A stretch of 64,000 nucleotides of DNA, from positions 2,232,001-2,296,000 of the forward strand of contig CAVVZJ010000001.1 in the NCBI GenBank assembly GCA_963752755.1, read 5' to 3'. The DNA is from CAVVZJ01 sp963752755. GTDB taxonomy: Bacteria > Planctomycetota > Planctomycetia > Isosphaerales > Isosphaeraceae. Every line of letters begins with the position of its first letter. Position 1 is the stretch's first letter. Shown here in pieces: positions 48,851 to 57,847 of this stretch. The notes under the pieces were generated by a model. The model saw only the letters and a list, made by a program, of their open reading frames with translations, was not told the DNA's origin and did not search any database. Both the position numbers and the translations under genes were made by a program.

Positions 48851-50381
48851 GCCGGCCGATCTCGTCTACGATCCTCGGGCTGAAGACCTCCGCCGGGTCG
48901 TCCCAGAAGATCACCATCCCCCGCGAACGTCGCAGGCCATCGAGGATAGCCGCCTCGTCATAGTCGCGGACGTAGGCGGGGATGTAAAAGGCGTAACGTG
49001 TGGCCGGCGGGACCTTGAAAAAGACGTGGAAGCCGGACGAATAAGGGAAGAGGATCACAGGTCGCTCCTGATCCCAACCCCGTCCACCCTCGGTGGACAG
49101 TCCCAGGGCTTCCCGCAGGCCCTCCAGCTTCTCCAGGTCCGACGCCGAGAGGTAAAGGACCTGACCGTTCGGCAAGGAGTGCTCCACCACGCCGGTCGGC
49201 ATTCCGGCCAGGGCGAGCTTGAGCAGAATCCAGCAGGTTGGCAGGGGAGTCGCCAGGATCAGACAGCGAGCGGGGCACCCGAGCCGGTCGATGGTGCATG
49301 CAGCGGCGACGGCGAGGCACCAGTAGTACTTGATGAAAATAAAATTGTGCTGGAAAAAGTAAGCGGCCCCCCCGAGAAAAAAGAGCAACGGGAGCATGAG
49401 CGGGAACTCGTCGAGAGCGGCCTCGGCCGACTCCCGGTTTCTGGAGGCGACACTTCGAAGCAGCCGACCGGTTAGAACGGCCAGGGCGACGAGGCTGGCG
49501 ATTAGCGCGACCGACGCGAAAAGTTGCTGGGCGACGAAGTAGCGGAGCCCCGACCAGACCGGGAATCGCCACGAGTGGACGGCTTGATAATGTCGGAGGG
49601 CGTACGACGGCCAGATCACGTCCAGCGCGATCGGTCGCGGCAGCACGGCCAGCGACCAGACGATCCGCGACGTTTCGACCAGGGCGAGGCCCGCCAGCGT
49701 GGCGACGATCGCCCCGAGCCGTCGCAGGCTCTCAACACGATGGCCCGGCACCGCGAGCCAGGCGAGCAGGTCGAGAGCCAGCATCGGCGCCCAGAGAAAC
49801 AGGCCCGAGCCGAACTTGATCCACTGGCACGTTCCCAGCAAGAGCCCGAGAACGACCGAGCGAGCGAATCCACGGCGCGTGGCTGGCGACCAGGCGAGGA
49901 GGATCGCGGCGAACGCGACTCGCTCCAGGGTCGTGTAGGTATTCTCCGCGCCGGTGAGCAACCCGCCTGGCACCAGGGTCAGCGGGATCAGGCCGAACAC
50001 GACCAGGGGCAGGGCCGTCCGGAATCGGACGTGCCGTATCAGTAGCCAGAAGATCAGGGCCAGGAAGGTCAGGCTGGCCGCGAGCTGGTAGAGCAGGTAG
50101 GTCGTGACAGTGTTCCCGAGGGCCGCGGCCATCGCGGTGTGCAGGTAGGTCGGCAGGGCGCCGTAGGGGATGGAGAAGTCACGATAGAGGAGGCCGCCGC
50201 GGAGAATGACCTCGGCGGCGGTCAGGTTGAGCCCAGGCTCCCAGTTGATGTAATCGAAGTTCGCGAACTGATCCGGCCGCCGCGATGTCAGGAGCTCCGC
50301 CCAGGACCCGGCCAGGGCGACCACGGCGAACGTCCAGGCCAATCGACGCCCGGTTCCCGAATCATTCGCATTAATGAACAT
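48384..50381 (-). CDS. GT39-like multipass membrane protein, 665 aa (C-terminus overlapped by the opposite gene)
   Basis: About eleven hydrophobic helices, opening with LAWTFAVVALAGSWAELL, followed by an extracytoplasmic loop FANFDYINWEPGLNLTAAEVILRGGLLYRDFSIPYGALPT typical of the DUF2029/PMT-like clan (written here as motif positions ~28-67). The soluble C-terminus reaches FRLEGGIRVIRLGVPSSRSG, after which the protein is Arg/Ser/Pro-rich and coincides with the 3' end of the facing gene, so the natural end is probably near 48740 and a frameshift is suspected. ATG 50381 is chosen over upstream codons up to 50699. Substrate unknown. Confidence 0.7.
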   Translation of the reverse strand: MFINANDSGTGRRLAWTFAVVALAGSWAELLTSRRPDQFANFDYINWEPGLNLTAAEVILRGGLLYRDFSIPYGALPTYLHTAMAAALGNTVTTYLLYQLAASLTFLALIFWLLIRHVRFRTALPLVVFGLIPLTLVPGGLLTGAENTYTTLERVAFAAILLAWSPATRRGFARSVVLGLLLGTCQWIKFGSGLFLWAPMLALDLLAWLAVPGHRVESLRRLGAIVATLAGLALVETSRIVWSLAVLPRPIALDVIWPSYALRHYQAVHSWRFPVWSGLRYFVAQQLFASVALIASLVALAVLTGRLLRSVASRNRESAEAALDEFPLMLPLLFFLGGAAYFFQHNFIFIKYYWCLAVAAACTIDRLGCPARCLILATPLPTCWILLKLALAGMPTGVVEHSLPNGQVLYLSASDLEKLEGLREALGLSTEGGRGWDQERPVILFPYSSGFHVFFKVPPATRYAFYIPAYVRDYDEAAILDGLRRSRGMVIFWDDPAEVFSPRIVDEIGRLTRETFRLEGGIRVIRLGVPSSRSGKAIDDPGPTSPNRRADVGRRHRDGGRSGRASSGSGIRSPRSNERTAVPARGSPGNRTRPDRAWAGRRGPEARPVATARSQRPPRRRTAAPGRSSPQGHDSAPATTNAGRRRPRFARASGVACSRSRRLAG

Positions 50382-50697
50382 TAATCGGCTTGCCCCCAAG
50401 TCCGTGGACCACACCACGTCGTGGGGCGCCATCGTAATGGGCAAGCCTGCCGGCGGACAAGCCGATCGAAGCGACCGGCACGTTCCTCGCGGAAGCCGTG
50501 GCTGCATCCGGGACTCTGGAGCTTCGGCCTTCGGGAATCGGGACTTGAGGAATTCCGCGCGGATCGGCTTTGTCGATTTCGGGGGTTGTGGTAGAGTCGC
50601 CGTCCCGTCCCCGACCGGCGCATGGAAGCCACGCCGGAACCGGGCTGGAACACTCCATTTGCGACTCCACACGCCGCGCGACAGGGAGGTCGAGGCC
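50382..50697. other. 316-base divergent region between GT39-like and NtrB-like genes
   Basis: No gene. A promoter-like pair, TTGTCG (50570-50575) and TAGAGT (50592-50597) with a 16-base spacer, could serve the rightward kinase, whose ATG lies ~100 bases on. The same TAGAGT -10 form appears at 2592. No hairpin of note. Confidence 0.4.
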
Positions 50698-52347
50698 ATG
50701 CCTCAGTGGCCCATCCGCGTCAAGCTGTTCGTCGGGTTGAGCCTCGTCCTGGTCATGATGCTGACCTTGATGGGCGGCTCGATCTTCGGCCTGCACGCCT
50801 TCCACACCAGCAACCTCACGCTCACCGACCAGCTCCGCGAGCTGGGCGCCTCGACGCGTCTGCTGCAAACCGTCGTCCACATTGACGCCCCCCGGGATGA
50901 GTCGGAGGAGGGCCGCGAGGAGTTGAAGCGGCAGATCGGTGACGCCCGGCTGGCCTTGAGCCAGTATTGCGAACAGCTCCGCGCCAACACCAGCCGCGGC
51001 AACCGGTCCGACTTCCGCGAGGAACTGTCGCTGGCCTGGCTGATCGACCACGATCTGACGGCGATCCTCGCCGAGTTGACGCCAGGCGAGTCCGTCGAGC
51101 CGATCCTGCCGGGCACGCCCCAGTTCCTCACCCGCCACCCCGAGATGGCGAGCGATGATGAACTCGGTTCCGGCCCGGAGGCACTCCGGACACGGATCGA
51201 CCGTCTGAACAAGCGGGTCATGAGCTTGCCCGACATCTTGCATCGCGACTTCTTCTCGGTGCTCACGCTTTCCAAGGGGCACTACGAGTCGAGCCGGGTC
51301 ATTGTCTGGGTCTCGGCACTGGCGGTGCTGGCGATGCTCTGCGGCCTCACGGCGCTCTTTCATCGCTGGGTTCTGTACCCCGTCCGGCTCCTGCACCGCG
51401 GCGTGCGACGGGTGGCGCGGGGATCGTTCGACTACAAGATCCGCCTGGAAAGCGGCGACGAGATGCAGGCCCTGGCCGAGGCGTTCAACGACATGACGGC
51501 GCAGCTCAGCGCCATGTATGCGGACCTCGAACGCCAGGTCCACGAGCGGAGCCGGCAGCTCGTGCGCTCCGAGCGGCTGGCGGGTGTCGGCTTCCTCGCC
51601 GCCGGCGTGGCGCACGAGATCAACAACCCGCTCGCCTCGATCGCCTTCTGCTCCGAGGCGCTGGAGAGCCGCTTGAGAACCTTGATGGATGCGGCGTCGC
51701 AGGTGAGCGGCCACGGCCACGGCAGCCCCGCCGCCGACGCCAAGGTCGTCGGCAACTACCTGCGAATGATCCAGGAGGAAGCGTTCCGCTGCAAGCGGAT
51801 CACCGAGAAACTGCTCGACTTCAGCCGTTGCGGCGAGATCCAGCGCCAGCGGACCGACCTCGGCGAGCTGGTCCACGGTGTCGTCGAGATGGTGCAGCAC
51901 ATGGGCAAGTATCGCCAAAAACAGATCGCGTTCCACCCGCGCGAGGCGGTCTTCGCGCACGTCGATCCGCAGGAGATCAAGCAGGTCGTGCTGAACCTCG
52001 TCGTCAACGCGCTGGACAGCATGGAACCAGGTGGAACGCTCCGGATCGACGTCCACCAGACCGGCGGGATGGCCGAGCTGGTCTTCGACGACGACGGCTG
52101 CGGCATGGCGGCCGACGTGCTGGAGAACATCTTCGAGCCATTCTTCACCCGCCGCAAGGTGGGGAAGGGGACCGGCCTCGGGCTCTCGATCACGCACCGG
52201 ATCGTCAGCCAGCATGGCGGCGAGATCGAGGCGACGAGCCCGGGCGAAAACCAGGGCTCGCGGTTCGCCGTGCGGTTGCCGATGCGGGCCCCCGAGGGCC
52301 TGGCCGTGGCGTCTTCGGCCGCCGAAGCGGCCACGTCGCGGGCGTGA
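50698..52347 (+). CDS. NtrB-type sensor histidine kinase with periplasmic domain
   Basis: 549 residues. Helix 1 (LFVGLSLVLVMMLTLMGGSIFGL, given as residues ~9-31), a periplasmic region (~32-200), helix 2 (VSALAVLAMLCGLTALF, ~203-219), a HAMP-like linker (~225-275), DHp with GVAHEINNPLASI (His ~305), and an ATPase with N box NLVVNALDSM, G1 DDDGCGM, F box FEPFF and GKGTGLGLSITHR. ATG 50698 with GGAGG nine bases before. It is probably the partner of the NtrC-like regulator at 53706, with two TIGR03067 genes between. Confidence 0.93.
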   Translation: MPQWPIRVKLFVGLSLVLVMMLTLMGGSIFGLHAFHTSNLTLTDQLRELGASTRLLQTVVHIDAPRDESEEGREELKRQIGDARLALSQYCEQLRANTSRGNRSDFREELSLAWLIDHDLTAILAELTPGESVEPILPGTPQFLTRHPEMASDDELGSGPEALRTRIDRLNKRVMSLPDILHRDFFSVLTLSKGHYESSRVIVWVSALAVLAMLCGLTALFHRWVLYPVRLLHRGVRRVARGSFDYKIRLESGDEMQALAEAFNDMTAQLSAMYADLERQVHERSRQLVRSERLAGVGFLAAGVAHEINNPLASIAFCSEALESRLRTLMDAASQVSGHGHGSPAADAKVVGNYLRMIQEEAFRCKRITEKLLDFSRCGEIQRQRTDLGELVHGVVEMVQHMGKYRQKQIAFHPREAVFAHVDPQEIKQVVLNLVVNALDSMEPGGTLRIDVHQTGGMAELVFDDDGCGMAADVLENIFEPFFTRRKVGKGTGLGLSITHRIVSQHGGEIEATSPGENQGSRFAVRLPMRAPEGLAVASSAAEAATSRA

Positions 52348-52446
52348 GCGAGGGAACGAATCATGGGCGGCACCGCATTTGTACGCATGAAGGTTCGGGG
52401 CACGGCCCCACAGCCGTTTCCGCCCACTGAATGGAAGGAGAACACC

Positions 52447-52935
52447 ATGCGTACGCGCATCGCCATGACGCTGGGCCTCGGTCTGGCCCTCGCTCTTGTC
52501 GCCCCCACCGGCCTCCGGGCCGACGACGACGAGGGTGACCCCACGCCCGAGGCCCTGCTGGGCACTTACACGATCGTTTCCGGCGAGGACGGCGGCCAGC
52601 CCGTCCCCCGTGAGGAAATCGAAGGGACGAAGGTCCGGATCACGCCGGATATCATCGCCTCGACCGACAAGGACGGGAAGGAACTCTACATTGCCAAGTT
52701 CAATATCGAGACCGACACGAAGCCCTGGAAGCTGGCGATGACCGTCTCCGGCGGTCCTCATGGCGACCGCGGCCGGCATGCCACCGGGCTCATCGCACTC
52801 GACGGGGACACCGTCCGGCTGATCTACGCCGTCGAGGGAGGCGTCGTGCCCACCACCTTCAAGACCGCAGCGGGCACGAAGCAGAATTCGTTTGTCCTGA
52901 AGCGAATCCCCCAGGGCACCGAGCCTCCGAAGTGA
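52447..52935 (+). CDS. TIGR03067 secreted protein, first copy
   Basis: 162 residues with a signal peptide (IAMTLGLGLALALVAPTGLRA, given as residues ~5-25) and a beta-sandwich-like core typical of the planctomycete TIGR03067 family: LLGTYTIVSGEDGG at the start and GLIALDGDTVRLIYAVEG near the end, with a C-terminal KRIPQ. The family is defined mainly in planctomycetes and has no known reaction. ATG 52447 with AAGGAG. It lies between the NtrB-like kinase and a second TIGR03067 gene. Confidence 0.85.
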   Translation: MRTRIAMTLGLGLALALVAPTGLRADDDEGDPTPEALLGTYTIVSGEDGGQPVPREEIEGTKVRITPDIIASTDKDGKELYIAKFNIETDTKPWKLAMTVSGGPHGDRGRHATGLIALDGDTVRLIYAVEGGVVPTTFKTAAGTKQNSFVLKRIPQGTEPPK

Positions 52936-52964
52936 CCCTTGAGGCCGGTTCTGGTATCCTCGCC

Positions 52965-52990
52965 GCCGGGGGTCAGGTTTGACCCCCGGC
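52965..52990 (+). terminator. 11-bp hairpin between the two TIGR03067 genes
   Basis: Perfect stem 52965-52975 with 52980-52990, four-base loop GGTT, 29 bases after the first TIGR03067 stop. There is no T run, so partial attenuation or an mRNA end stabiliser is as likely as a terminator. Confidence 0.6.
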
Positions 52991-53037
52991 TTCCGCCCGT
53001 GACAGGTTTCGGAACGCGACCCGAGGGAAGAAACTCC

Positions 53038-53589
53038 ATGCGGACGACCATCACGATCGGGTTCGGAATCGGAATCGGCCTGGCGCTCGTGCTCGCGCAG
53101 GCTCCCCCGCAAGCCCGCGCCGACGACCAGGACCAGGCCTCCAGGGCGTTCCTCCACGCCTACTACACACGGCTCTTCCGGAATGGCCCGGCCCGCGCGG
53201 TCGATGACCAGGCGGCGGAGAAGTTTCTGGGCACCTACACCTACCAGTCGGGCAAGAAGGGCGATGAGGAGATCCCCAAGGACCACCTCACCGGCAAGGT
53301 CCGCATCGCCAAGGACGCAATCAGCCTGCTGAGCGACGGCGGCGACGAGGAGTTCGTCATCCGCTACGAGATCACGCCGGGCGAGGGGAACAAGCCCACG
53401 AAAATCAAGATGGAGATCACCAAGGCCGTCATGCAAGACGCCGTGGGGGCCCGGGCTACGGGCTTGATCGCGAAGGATGGCGACACCGTCCGCCTGATCT
53501 ACGACTATCAGGAAGGTCGGTCGCCCGAGGACTTCAAGCCCGACGACATGATGCAGCATCTCTTCGTCCTGAAGGCGGAGAAGAAGTAA
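53038..53589 (+). CDS. TIGR03067 secreted protein, second copy
   Basis: 183 residues with signal peptide (GFGIGIGLALVLAQAPPQARA, given as residues ~8-28). It carries the same core as the upstream copy (FLGTYTYQSGKKGDEEIPKDH, then GLIAKDGDTVRLIYDY), but with an inserted N-terminal segment (FLHAYYTRLFRNGPARAVDDQ) and an acidic C-terminus. A paralogue of the previous gene, most likely by local duplication. ATG 53038 with GAGGGAAG. Function unknown. Confidence 0.85.
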   Translation: MRTTITIGFGIGIGLALVLAQAPPQARADDQDQASRAFLHAYYTRLFRNGPARAVDDQAAEKFLGTYTYQSGKKGDEEIPKDHLTGKVRIAKDAISLLSDGGDEEFVIRYEITPGEGNKPTKIKMEITKAVMQDAVGARATGLIAKDGDTVRLIYDYQEGRSPEDFKPDDMMQHLFVLKAEKK

Positions 53590-53705
53590 AGGTTTGCCGA
53601 CCCAGTCGTGCCGGTGTCGGGCCGCCCCGGAGGGGTCGCCCGGCGCCGGACCGCGGCCCCTCGAAGAACGCGACGGCTCGGCTCTCACGGAAGGGACGAT
53701 TGGTC

Positions 53706-55118
53706 ATGGACAAGATGCAAGCCGGCGGTCTCCGCATTCTCTTCGCTGATGACGAGGCCCACCTCCGCGACCTCATGCAGATGGAACTGCCCCGGATGGG
53801 TCACGAGGTCACCGTCTGCCCCGACGGCGCCGCGGCGTTGAAGGCTCTGGAGCGCGGCGGGCCGTTCGACGCGGCCTTGCTCGACCTGAAGATGCCCGGC
53901 CTGACCGGCATCGAGGTCCTCGCCCAGATCCGCCAGCTCAGCCCCGAGACGCAGGTCGTCATCCTGACCGGCCAGGCGTCGGTCGATACGGCGGTGCAGG
54001 CCCTCCGGCTTGGGGCCTTCGACTACCTGACGAAGCCCTGCAAGTGGGCCGAGCTGGAAGTCATCCTCGCCCGGATCGCCGAGCGTCGCGACCTGACCAA
54101 CAAGGCCGCCGCCCTGGAGACCCGCCTCAAGGCCGCTGAGGGCACTCCGACGCTCGTCGGCGACACCGCCGCCATGCAGGGCATCAAGCGTCTGATTGAC
54201 ACCGTCGCTCCCACCGACGCCACCGTGATGATCCTCGGCGAGACCGGCACCGGCAAGGAGCTGATCGCCCGCAACCTCCACGATCGCAGCCGACGCGCCG
54301 GCGGACCGTTCGTGCCGGTCAACTGCGGCGCCTTGCCCGAGAACCTCGTTGAGAGCGAGTTGTTCGGCCACCGTAAAGGGGCCTTCACCGGCGCCGATAC
54401 CAACCGCAAGGGACTCTTCGAGGTCGCCAACGGCGGCACCCTGTTTCTCGACGAGGTGGGCGAGCTGGACAAGAGCGTCCAGGTCAAGCTGCTCCGGTTC
54501 CTCGAATCCGGCGAGATCCGCCGCGTCGGCGAGAATGACCCGTTCCGGGTCGATGTGCGGGTGCTCTGCGCCACCAACCGCGACCTCCGTTCGATGGTCG
54601 CCGACGACACGTTTCGCGAGGACCTCTTCTACCGACTCAACGCCTTCGAGATCGCGTTGCCTCCGCTTCGCGAGCGACGGGCCGATGTCCCGTTGCTGGC
54701 CCGGCATCTGCTCCGCCGATATGCCCCGAAGCGAGGCGACGATACCCTGACGCCCGAGTTCCTCGAAGCCCTCGTCGCCCACGACTGGCCGGGCAATATC
54801 CGCGAGCTGGCCAACGCCATCGAGCGCGCCACGATCATGTCGGGCGGCGGCCCGATCCGCCCGGAGCACCTGCCGTCATCGCCCCCCGCCCGCCGTCCCG
54901 GTTCGACCCCAGGCGCCAGCACCGGGGCGTCCTCGGCCGTGGGCGGCCCCCACTTCGTCATCCCGGCCGAGGGGAGCCCCAGCCTTCGCGACATCGAGAT
55001 GAAATACATCCAGATCGTTCTGGAGAAGCACAACGGCAACAAGCCCGCCGCCAGCCGCGAGCTGGGCATCAGCCTCAAGACCCTCTATAACAAGATCAAC
55101 CAGCTTCAGCAGAGCTGA
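53706..55118 (+). CDS. NtrC-family sigma-54-dependent response regulator
   Basis: 470 residues: a receiver domain (ILFADDEAHLRDLM, phosphoacceptor Asp in ALLDLKMPG, Lys in YLTKPCKW), an AAA+ domain with GETGTGKE Walker A, the GAFTGA loop (HRKGAFTGAD) that contacts sigma-54, Walker B LFLDEVGEL and the arginine-finger region, and a FIS-type HTH (KPAASRELGISLKTLYNKI). Presence of GAFTGA shows it should use RpoN. ATG 53706 with a GGAAGGGA site 11 bases before; TTG 53700 is in frame. Partner of the NtrB-like kinase upstream. Confidence 0.95.
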   Translation: MDKMQAGGLRILFADDEAHLRDLMQMELPRMGHEVTVCPDGAAALKALERGGPFDAALLDLKMPGLTGIEVLAQIRQLSPETQVVILTGQASVDTAVQALRLGAFDYLTKPCKWAELEVILARIAERRDLTNKAAALETRLKAAEGTPTLVGDTAAMQGIKRLIDTVAPTDATVMILGETGTGKELIARNLHDRSRRAGGPFVPVNCGALPENLVESELFGHRKGAFTGADTNRKGLFEVANGGTLFLDEVGELDKSVQVKLLRFLESGEIRRVGENDPFRVDVRVLCATNRDLRSMVADDTFREDLFYRLNAFEIALPPLRERRADVPLLARHLLRRYAPKRGDDTLTPEFLEALVAHDWPGNIRELANAIERATIMSGGGPIRPEHLPSSPPARRPGSTPGASTGASSAVGGPHFVIPAEGSPSLRDIEMKYIQIVLEKHNGNKPAASRELGISLKTLYNKINQLQQS

Positions 55119-55697
55119 GCGGCTTGACGGGATGATCAAGAGACGGCCCGGACCCGGCCTTGCGAACCGCCGCCCGGGGACCCTGGCCACGCCAGAAGAA
55201 CCGCTTTTTTTATCGCCACAAGAGACCGCCACGCTCCGGGATCGACCAGGCAACGCGCCGGCGACGCCACCGGGATGCCGACAAGACGGCGTGAGAACGT
55301 CGGAGGGACGCTCCCCATCCTCGCCGCATCCCGATCGTAAATACTTTAGCCACCAATCTTTATCAGGGAAAATTGCCCATTTTGAAGTTCGTTCGGCGCC
55401 CAGGACGCGCCGCGCCGCCGCGACGCCTTGCCAGGACGAGGAGAGCCGGGGGTCATTGGATCGTCAGGAGGCTAGTGTTAATTATAGCACACGATCAGAC
55501 AGTCGGCGGACGGCATTTCGTGGTTGTGACGAACCAGGAACCTCCAGGCGAGGAGGCAGCGGAGGTCGGAGCGAGGCATTCTGGAGAGCCTCGGAGCGGC
55601 GAGACCGAGAGGTACGGCGTCCGATGCGGAGGATTCGCCGGATCTGGACATCTCGTCCCGATTTCCGGGAATGCGCCCGATTTCTCTCACCGGCTCA
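55119..55697. other. 579-base intergenic region
   Basis: Contains no supported gene. Its composition is mixed, with AT-rich islands around 55340-55385 and 55475-55495. Possible transcription starts were looked for, but no well-spaced promoter is clear before 55698. Short frames present (up to ~110 codons) have Arg-rich composition typical of GC-rich shadow frames. Confidence 0.45.
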
Positions 55698-55727
55698 TTG
55701 ACAACATTGGCCGTTGAACGGTATGAA
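55698..55727 (+). promoter_or_regulatory. Candidate promoter for a small RNA
   Basis: TTGACA (55698-55703) and TATGAA (55722-55727) with an 18-base spacer; -35 is a full consensus match. It is followed about 85 bases later by a strong intrinsic terminator, so the transcript would be short. Confidence 0.5.
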
Positions 55728-55733
55728 GAGCGA

Positions 55734-55819
55734 TCGAACCGACCCTCTCATGTTGGGGGGACGGTAGGCTAAGATGGCCCCGCCCGGCGTCTTGTATGGT
55801 ACGCCGGGTGGGGTTTTTT
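55734..55819 (+). ncRNA. Candidate small RNA, about 86 nt
   Basis: Delimited by the promoter-like pair at 55698-55727 and the intrinsic terminator at 55778-55819. No start codon with ribosome site is seen. It does not look like 6S, SRP or tmRNA from memory, so it would be unassigned. The start position is estimated from the -10 box; the existence of the RNA is inference. Confidence 0.45.
55778..55819 (+). terminator. Intrinsic (Rho-independent) terminator
   Basis: Stem 55778-55790 with 55801-55813, 13 bp including one G-U, loop 10 bases, then TTTTTT at 55814-55819. This is the clearest T-tailed terminator in the window. Confidence 0.88.
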
Positions 55820-56003
55820 CGTCCGCCGCGCCGACGGGCCGTGTCACCTACTCAGCACCTACTCCGGGACAGAGAAGGCTGGATGGTGGCGCGGTCCGTC
55901 GTTTCGATAAGCGCGCAAGCGACGACGCCCCGCTCACATGAGGTTTTGCGAGCAGGACGTGGAGAACGAGGACCCAGCGGCGTTCGAGGCGAGCCCGGTT
56001 CGC

Positions 56004-56324
56004 TCAGATCGGGAAGAGGTTCTTCAGCTCTTGCCGGGCCTGGGCGCTGCCCTTCGACGCCTTGATCAAGGGGAACGTCTGCATCTTGCCGTCCACCTCC
56101 AGGGTCAAGACGCCGGAGCGGATGACGGAGGTCGCGACGCGGACCCAGCGGGTGGTGCCGTTGGGCAGCCAGACGTGGATGCGCTGGAGGTTGGGCTCGA
56201 ACTTCCGGCGGCTGATGCCGGTGATCTTCTTGCCAACGCCGCCGAGGTACTTGGCCTTGCCGCGGTAGGTCTTGTGATTGCCGAATGACGTCTTCTTACC
56301 GCTGACTTCGCAGTGCTTGCCCAT
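56004..56324 (-). CDS. rpmB: Large-subunit ribosomal protein bL28
   Basis: 106 residues, longer than the usual ~78 because of a C-terminal extension (LKNLFPI ending). The N-terminal MGKHCEVSGKKTSFGNHKTY and RRKFEPNLQRIHVWLPNGTTRWVRV with VIRSGVLTLEVDG are characteristic of bL28. The first Cys (residue 5) is retained, but the rest of the zinc-ribbon is not clear. It is read leftward after rpmF with a short gap. Start ATG 56324. Confidence 0.95.
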   Translation of the reverse strand: MGKHCEVSGKKTSFGNHKTYRGKAKYLGGVGKKITGISRRKFEPNLQRIHVWLPNGTTRWVRVATSVIRSGVLTLEVDGKMQTFPLIKASKGSAQARQELKNLFPI

Positions 56325-56392
56325 CGAAAGAACTCCTTCAACCCAGGTCCCACGTCTCCGGCTTTGCGGCGTCGTTCCCGCGTTGAGCGGTC

Positions 56393-56596
56393 TCAGGCCT
56401 TCTTCTCGACGGCCATCGGGTTGTGCGGCTTGCTGCGCTGGACGTTGCCGCACTCGGTCACCAGCTCGCAGACCTTGTGAGGCGGGATGGCCTGCTTGCA
56501 TTGCGGGCAGACGTTCAGGGCCGGGGCCGTCAAGGCGTCGTGGCTCCTCCGCATGCCCTTCGCTGATTTCGACTTTCGCCGTTTCGGTACGCCCAC
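56393..56596 (-). CDS. rpmF: Large-subunit ribosomal protein bL32
   Basis: 67 residues starting GTG 56596 (MGVPKRRKSKSAKGMRRSHDAL, positions 1-22), a standard bL32 N-terminus. The zinc-binding Cys pattern is seen: CPQCKQAIPPHKVC then ELVTEC near residues 30-50. GGAGAG lies upstream as ribosome site. It is the upstream member of a small leftward ribosomal pair with rpmB, 69 bases apart. Confidence 0.95.
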   Translation of the reverse strand: MGVPKRRKSKSAKGMRRSHDALTAPALNVCPQCKQAIPPHKVCELVTECGNVQRSKPHNPMAVEKKA

Positions 56597-56797
56597 GACA
56601 CACTCTCCAAACGACCGGCCCCACGGGGGGTGAACCTCGGAAAAGAACTACGATTATCCAAAACCGGGGTCGGGATTCAAGGCCAGCTTGCCTCCGGTTC
56701 CCACGGCGGGGGCGACGCCGGGGCGGCGAGGCGTTAGAATACTCGAGGTGAACAGGTTTCGCCTTCGGGCCCCCTGGCGGTTCTCGGAGGATGCGGC

Positions 56798-57687
56798 GTG
56801 GCGAACGGAGCGGGTACGACAGCCGGGCAGGCCCCGGAGTCCCTGAGCTGGGGCTTCATCGGCGCGGGCAAGATGGCGACGGCCTTGATCCGGGGCCTGA
56901 TCCGTTCGGGTCGCGCCGGGCCGGATCGGATCGCGGCGAGCGACCCGGTCGACCGAGGCGCGTGAGGCCATCGCCCGCGAGGCGGGTGTCTGCTGCCTGG
57001 ACTCGAACGGCGAGGTGGCCCGGCGTTCGACGTGCTCGTGCTGGCGGTCAAGCCGCAGAGCATGGGGCGGGTTCTCCACGAACTCCGTCCGGAGTTGACG
57101 TCCGGATCACCTGGTCATCTCGATCGCCGCCGGGATCACGCTCCGGACGCTGCGCCGACGGGCTCGGTTCCTCCTGCCGGCTGGTCCGGGTCATGCCGAA
57201 CACGCCGGCTCTGGTCGGCGAAGGGGCGGCGGGATACTGCCTCGGCCCGAACGCCAGCGAGTCCGACGAGCGGGTCGTCCAGGCTTGCCTGGACTCCGTC
57301 GGCCGCGCCTTCCGCGTGCCGGAATCGCTGCTGGACGCCGTGACCGGGCTCTCGGGCAGCGGGCCGGCCTTCGTTTATGCCATGATCGAGGCTCTCTCGG
57401 ATGGCGGGGTTCGCGTCGGCCTGCCTCGCGAGATCGCGACCGCATTGGCGGCCCAGACGGTCCTCGGCGCCGCCCGGATGGTTCTGGAAACGGGCCTGCA
57501 TCCCGGCGTGCTCAAGGATCAGGTGACCAGTCCCGGCGGCACCACGATCGCCGGCCTCCACGCCCTCGAACGCGGCGCCCTCCGGGCCGCCTTGATGGAC
57601 GCGGTCGAGGCCGCCTCTCGCCGCTCCGCCGAGCTGGGCCAGGCGAGCACGCCCGCCGTCCCTCCGCCCCGACCGGCGAGCACCTAG
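56798..57687 (+). pseudogene. proC: Pyrroline-5-carboxylate reductase, disrupted by about four frameshifts
   Basis: ProC converts pyrroline-5-carboxylate to proline with NADPH. The start is GTG 56798 with GGAGG seven bases earlier; the first frame has WGFIGAGKMATALIRGL (Rossmann loop GAGKMA). The frame then changes near 56955, 57022, 57105 and 57170, successively giving REAIAREAGVCCLDSNGEV, FDVLVLAVKPQSMG, HLVISIAAGITLRTL and VRVMPNTPALVGEGAAGY. From about 57170 on the frame is intact, with DAVTGLSGSGPAFVY and DQVTSPGGTTIAGLHALE, the ProC signatures. Either a genuine decaying gene or an unusually error-rich stretch. Confidence 0.75.
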
Positions 57688-57847
57688 GGTCCAACCTGGA
57701 GCACGCTCGTGTGGGCCAGCCGCCGGCCAGGACAACCGGGGGCGGCCGAACGCCAGCAGGAAGCCAAGGACTCCGAAGAAACTTCGCTCTGTCTCCGGCG
57801 TTGTTTCCTGTCCGTTCTCGATCCTCTTCCCTCAATCATCCCGATCC

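Noticed and set aside
50371..53688. 1105-codon open frame on the - strand
   Set aside because: Antisense to the kinase and both TIGR03067 genes, which have signal peptides and motifs; the reverse frame has none.
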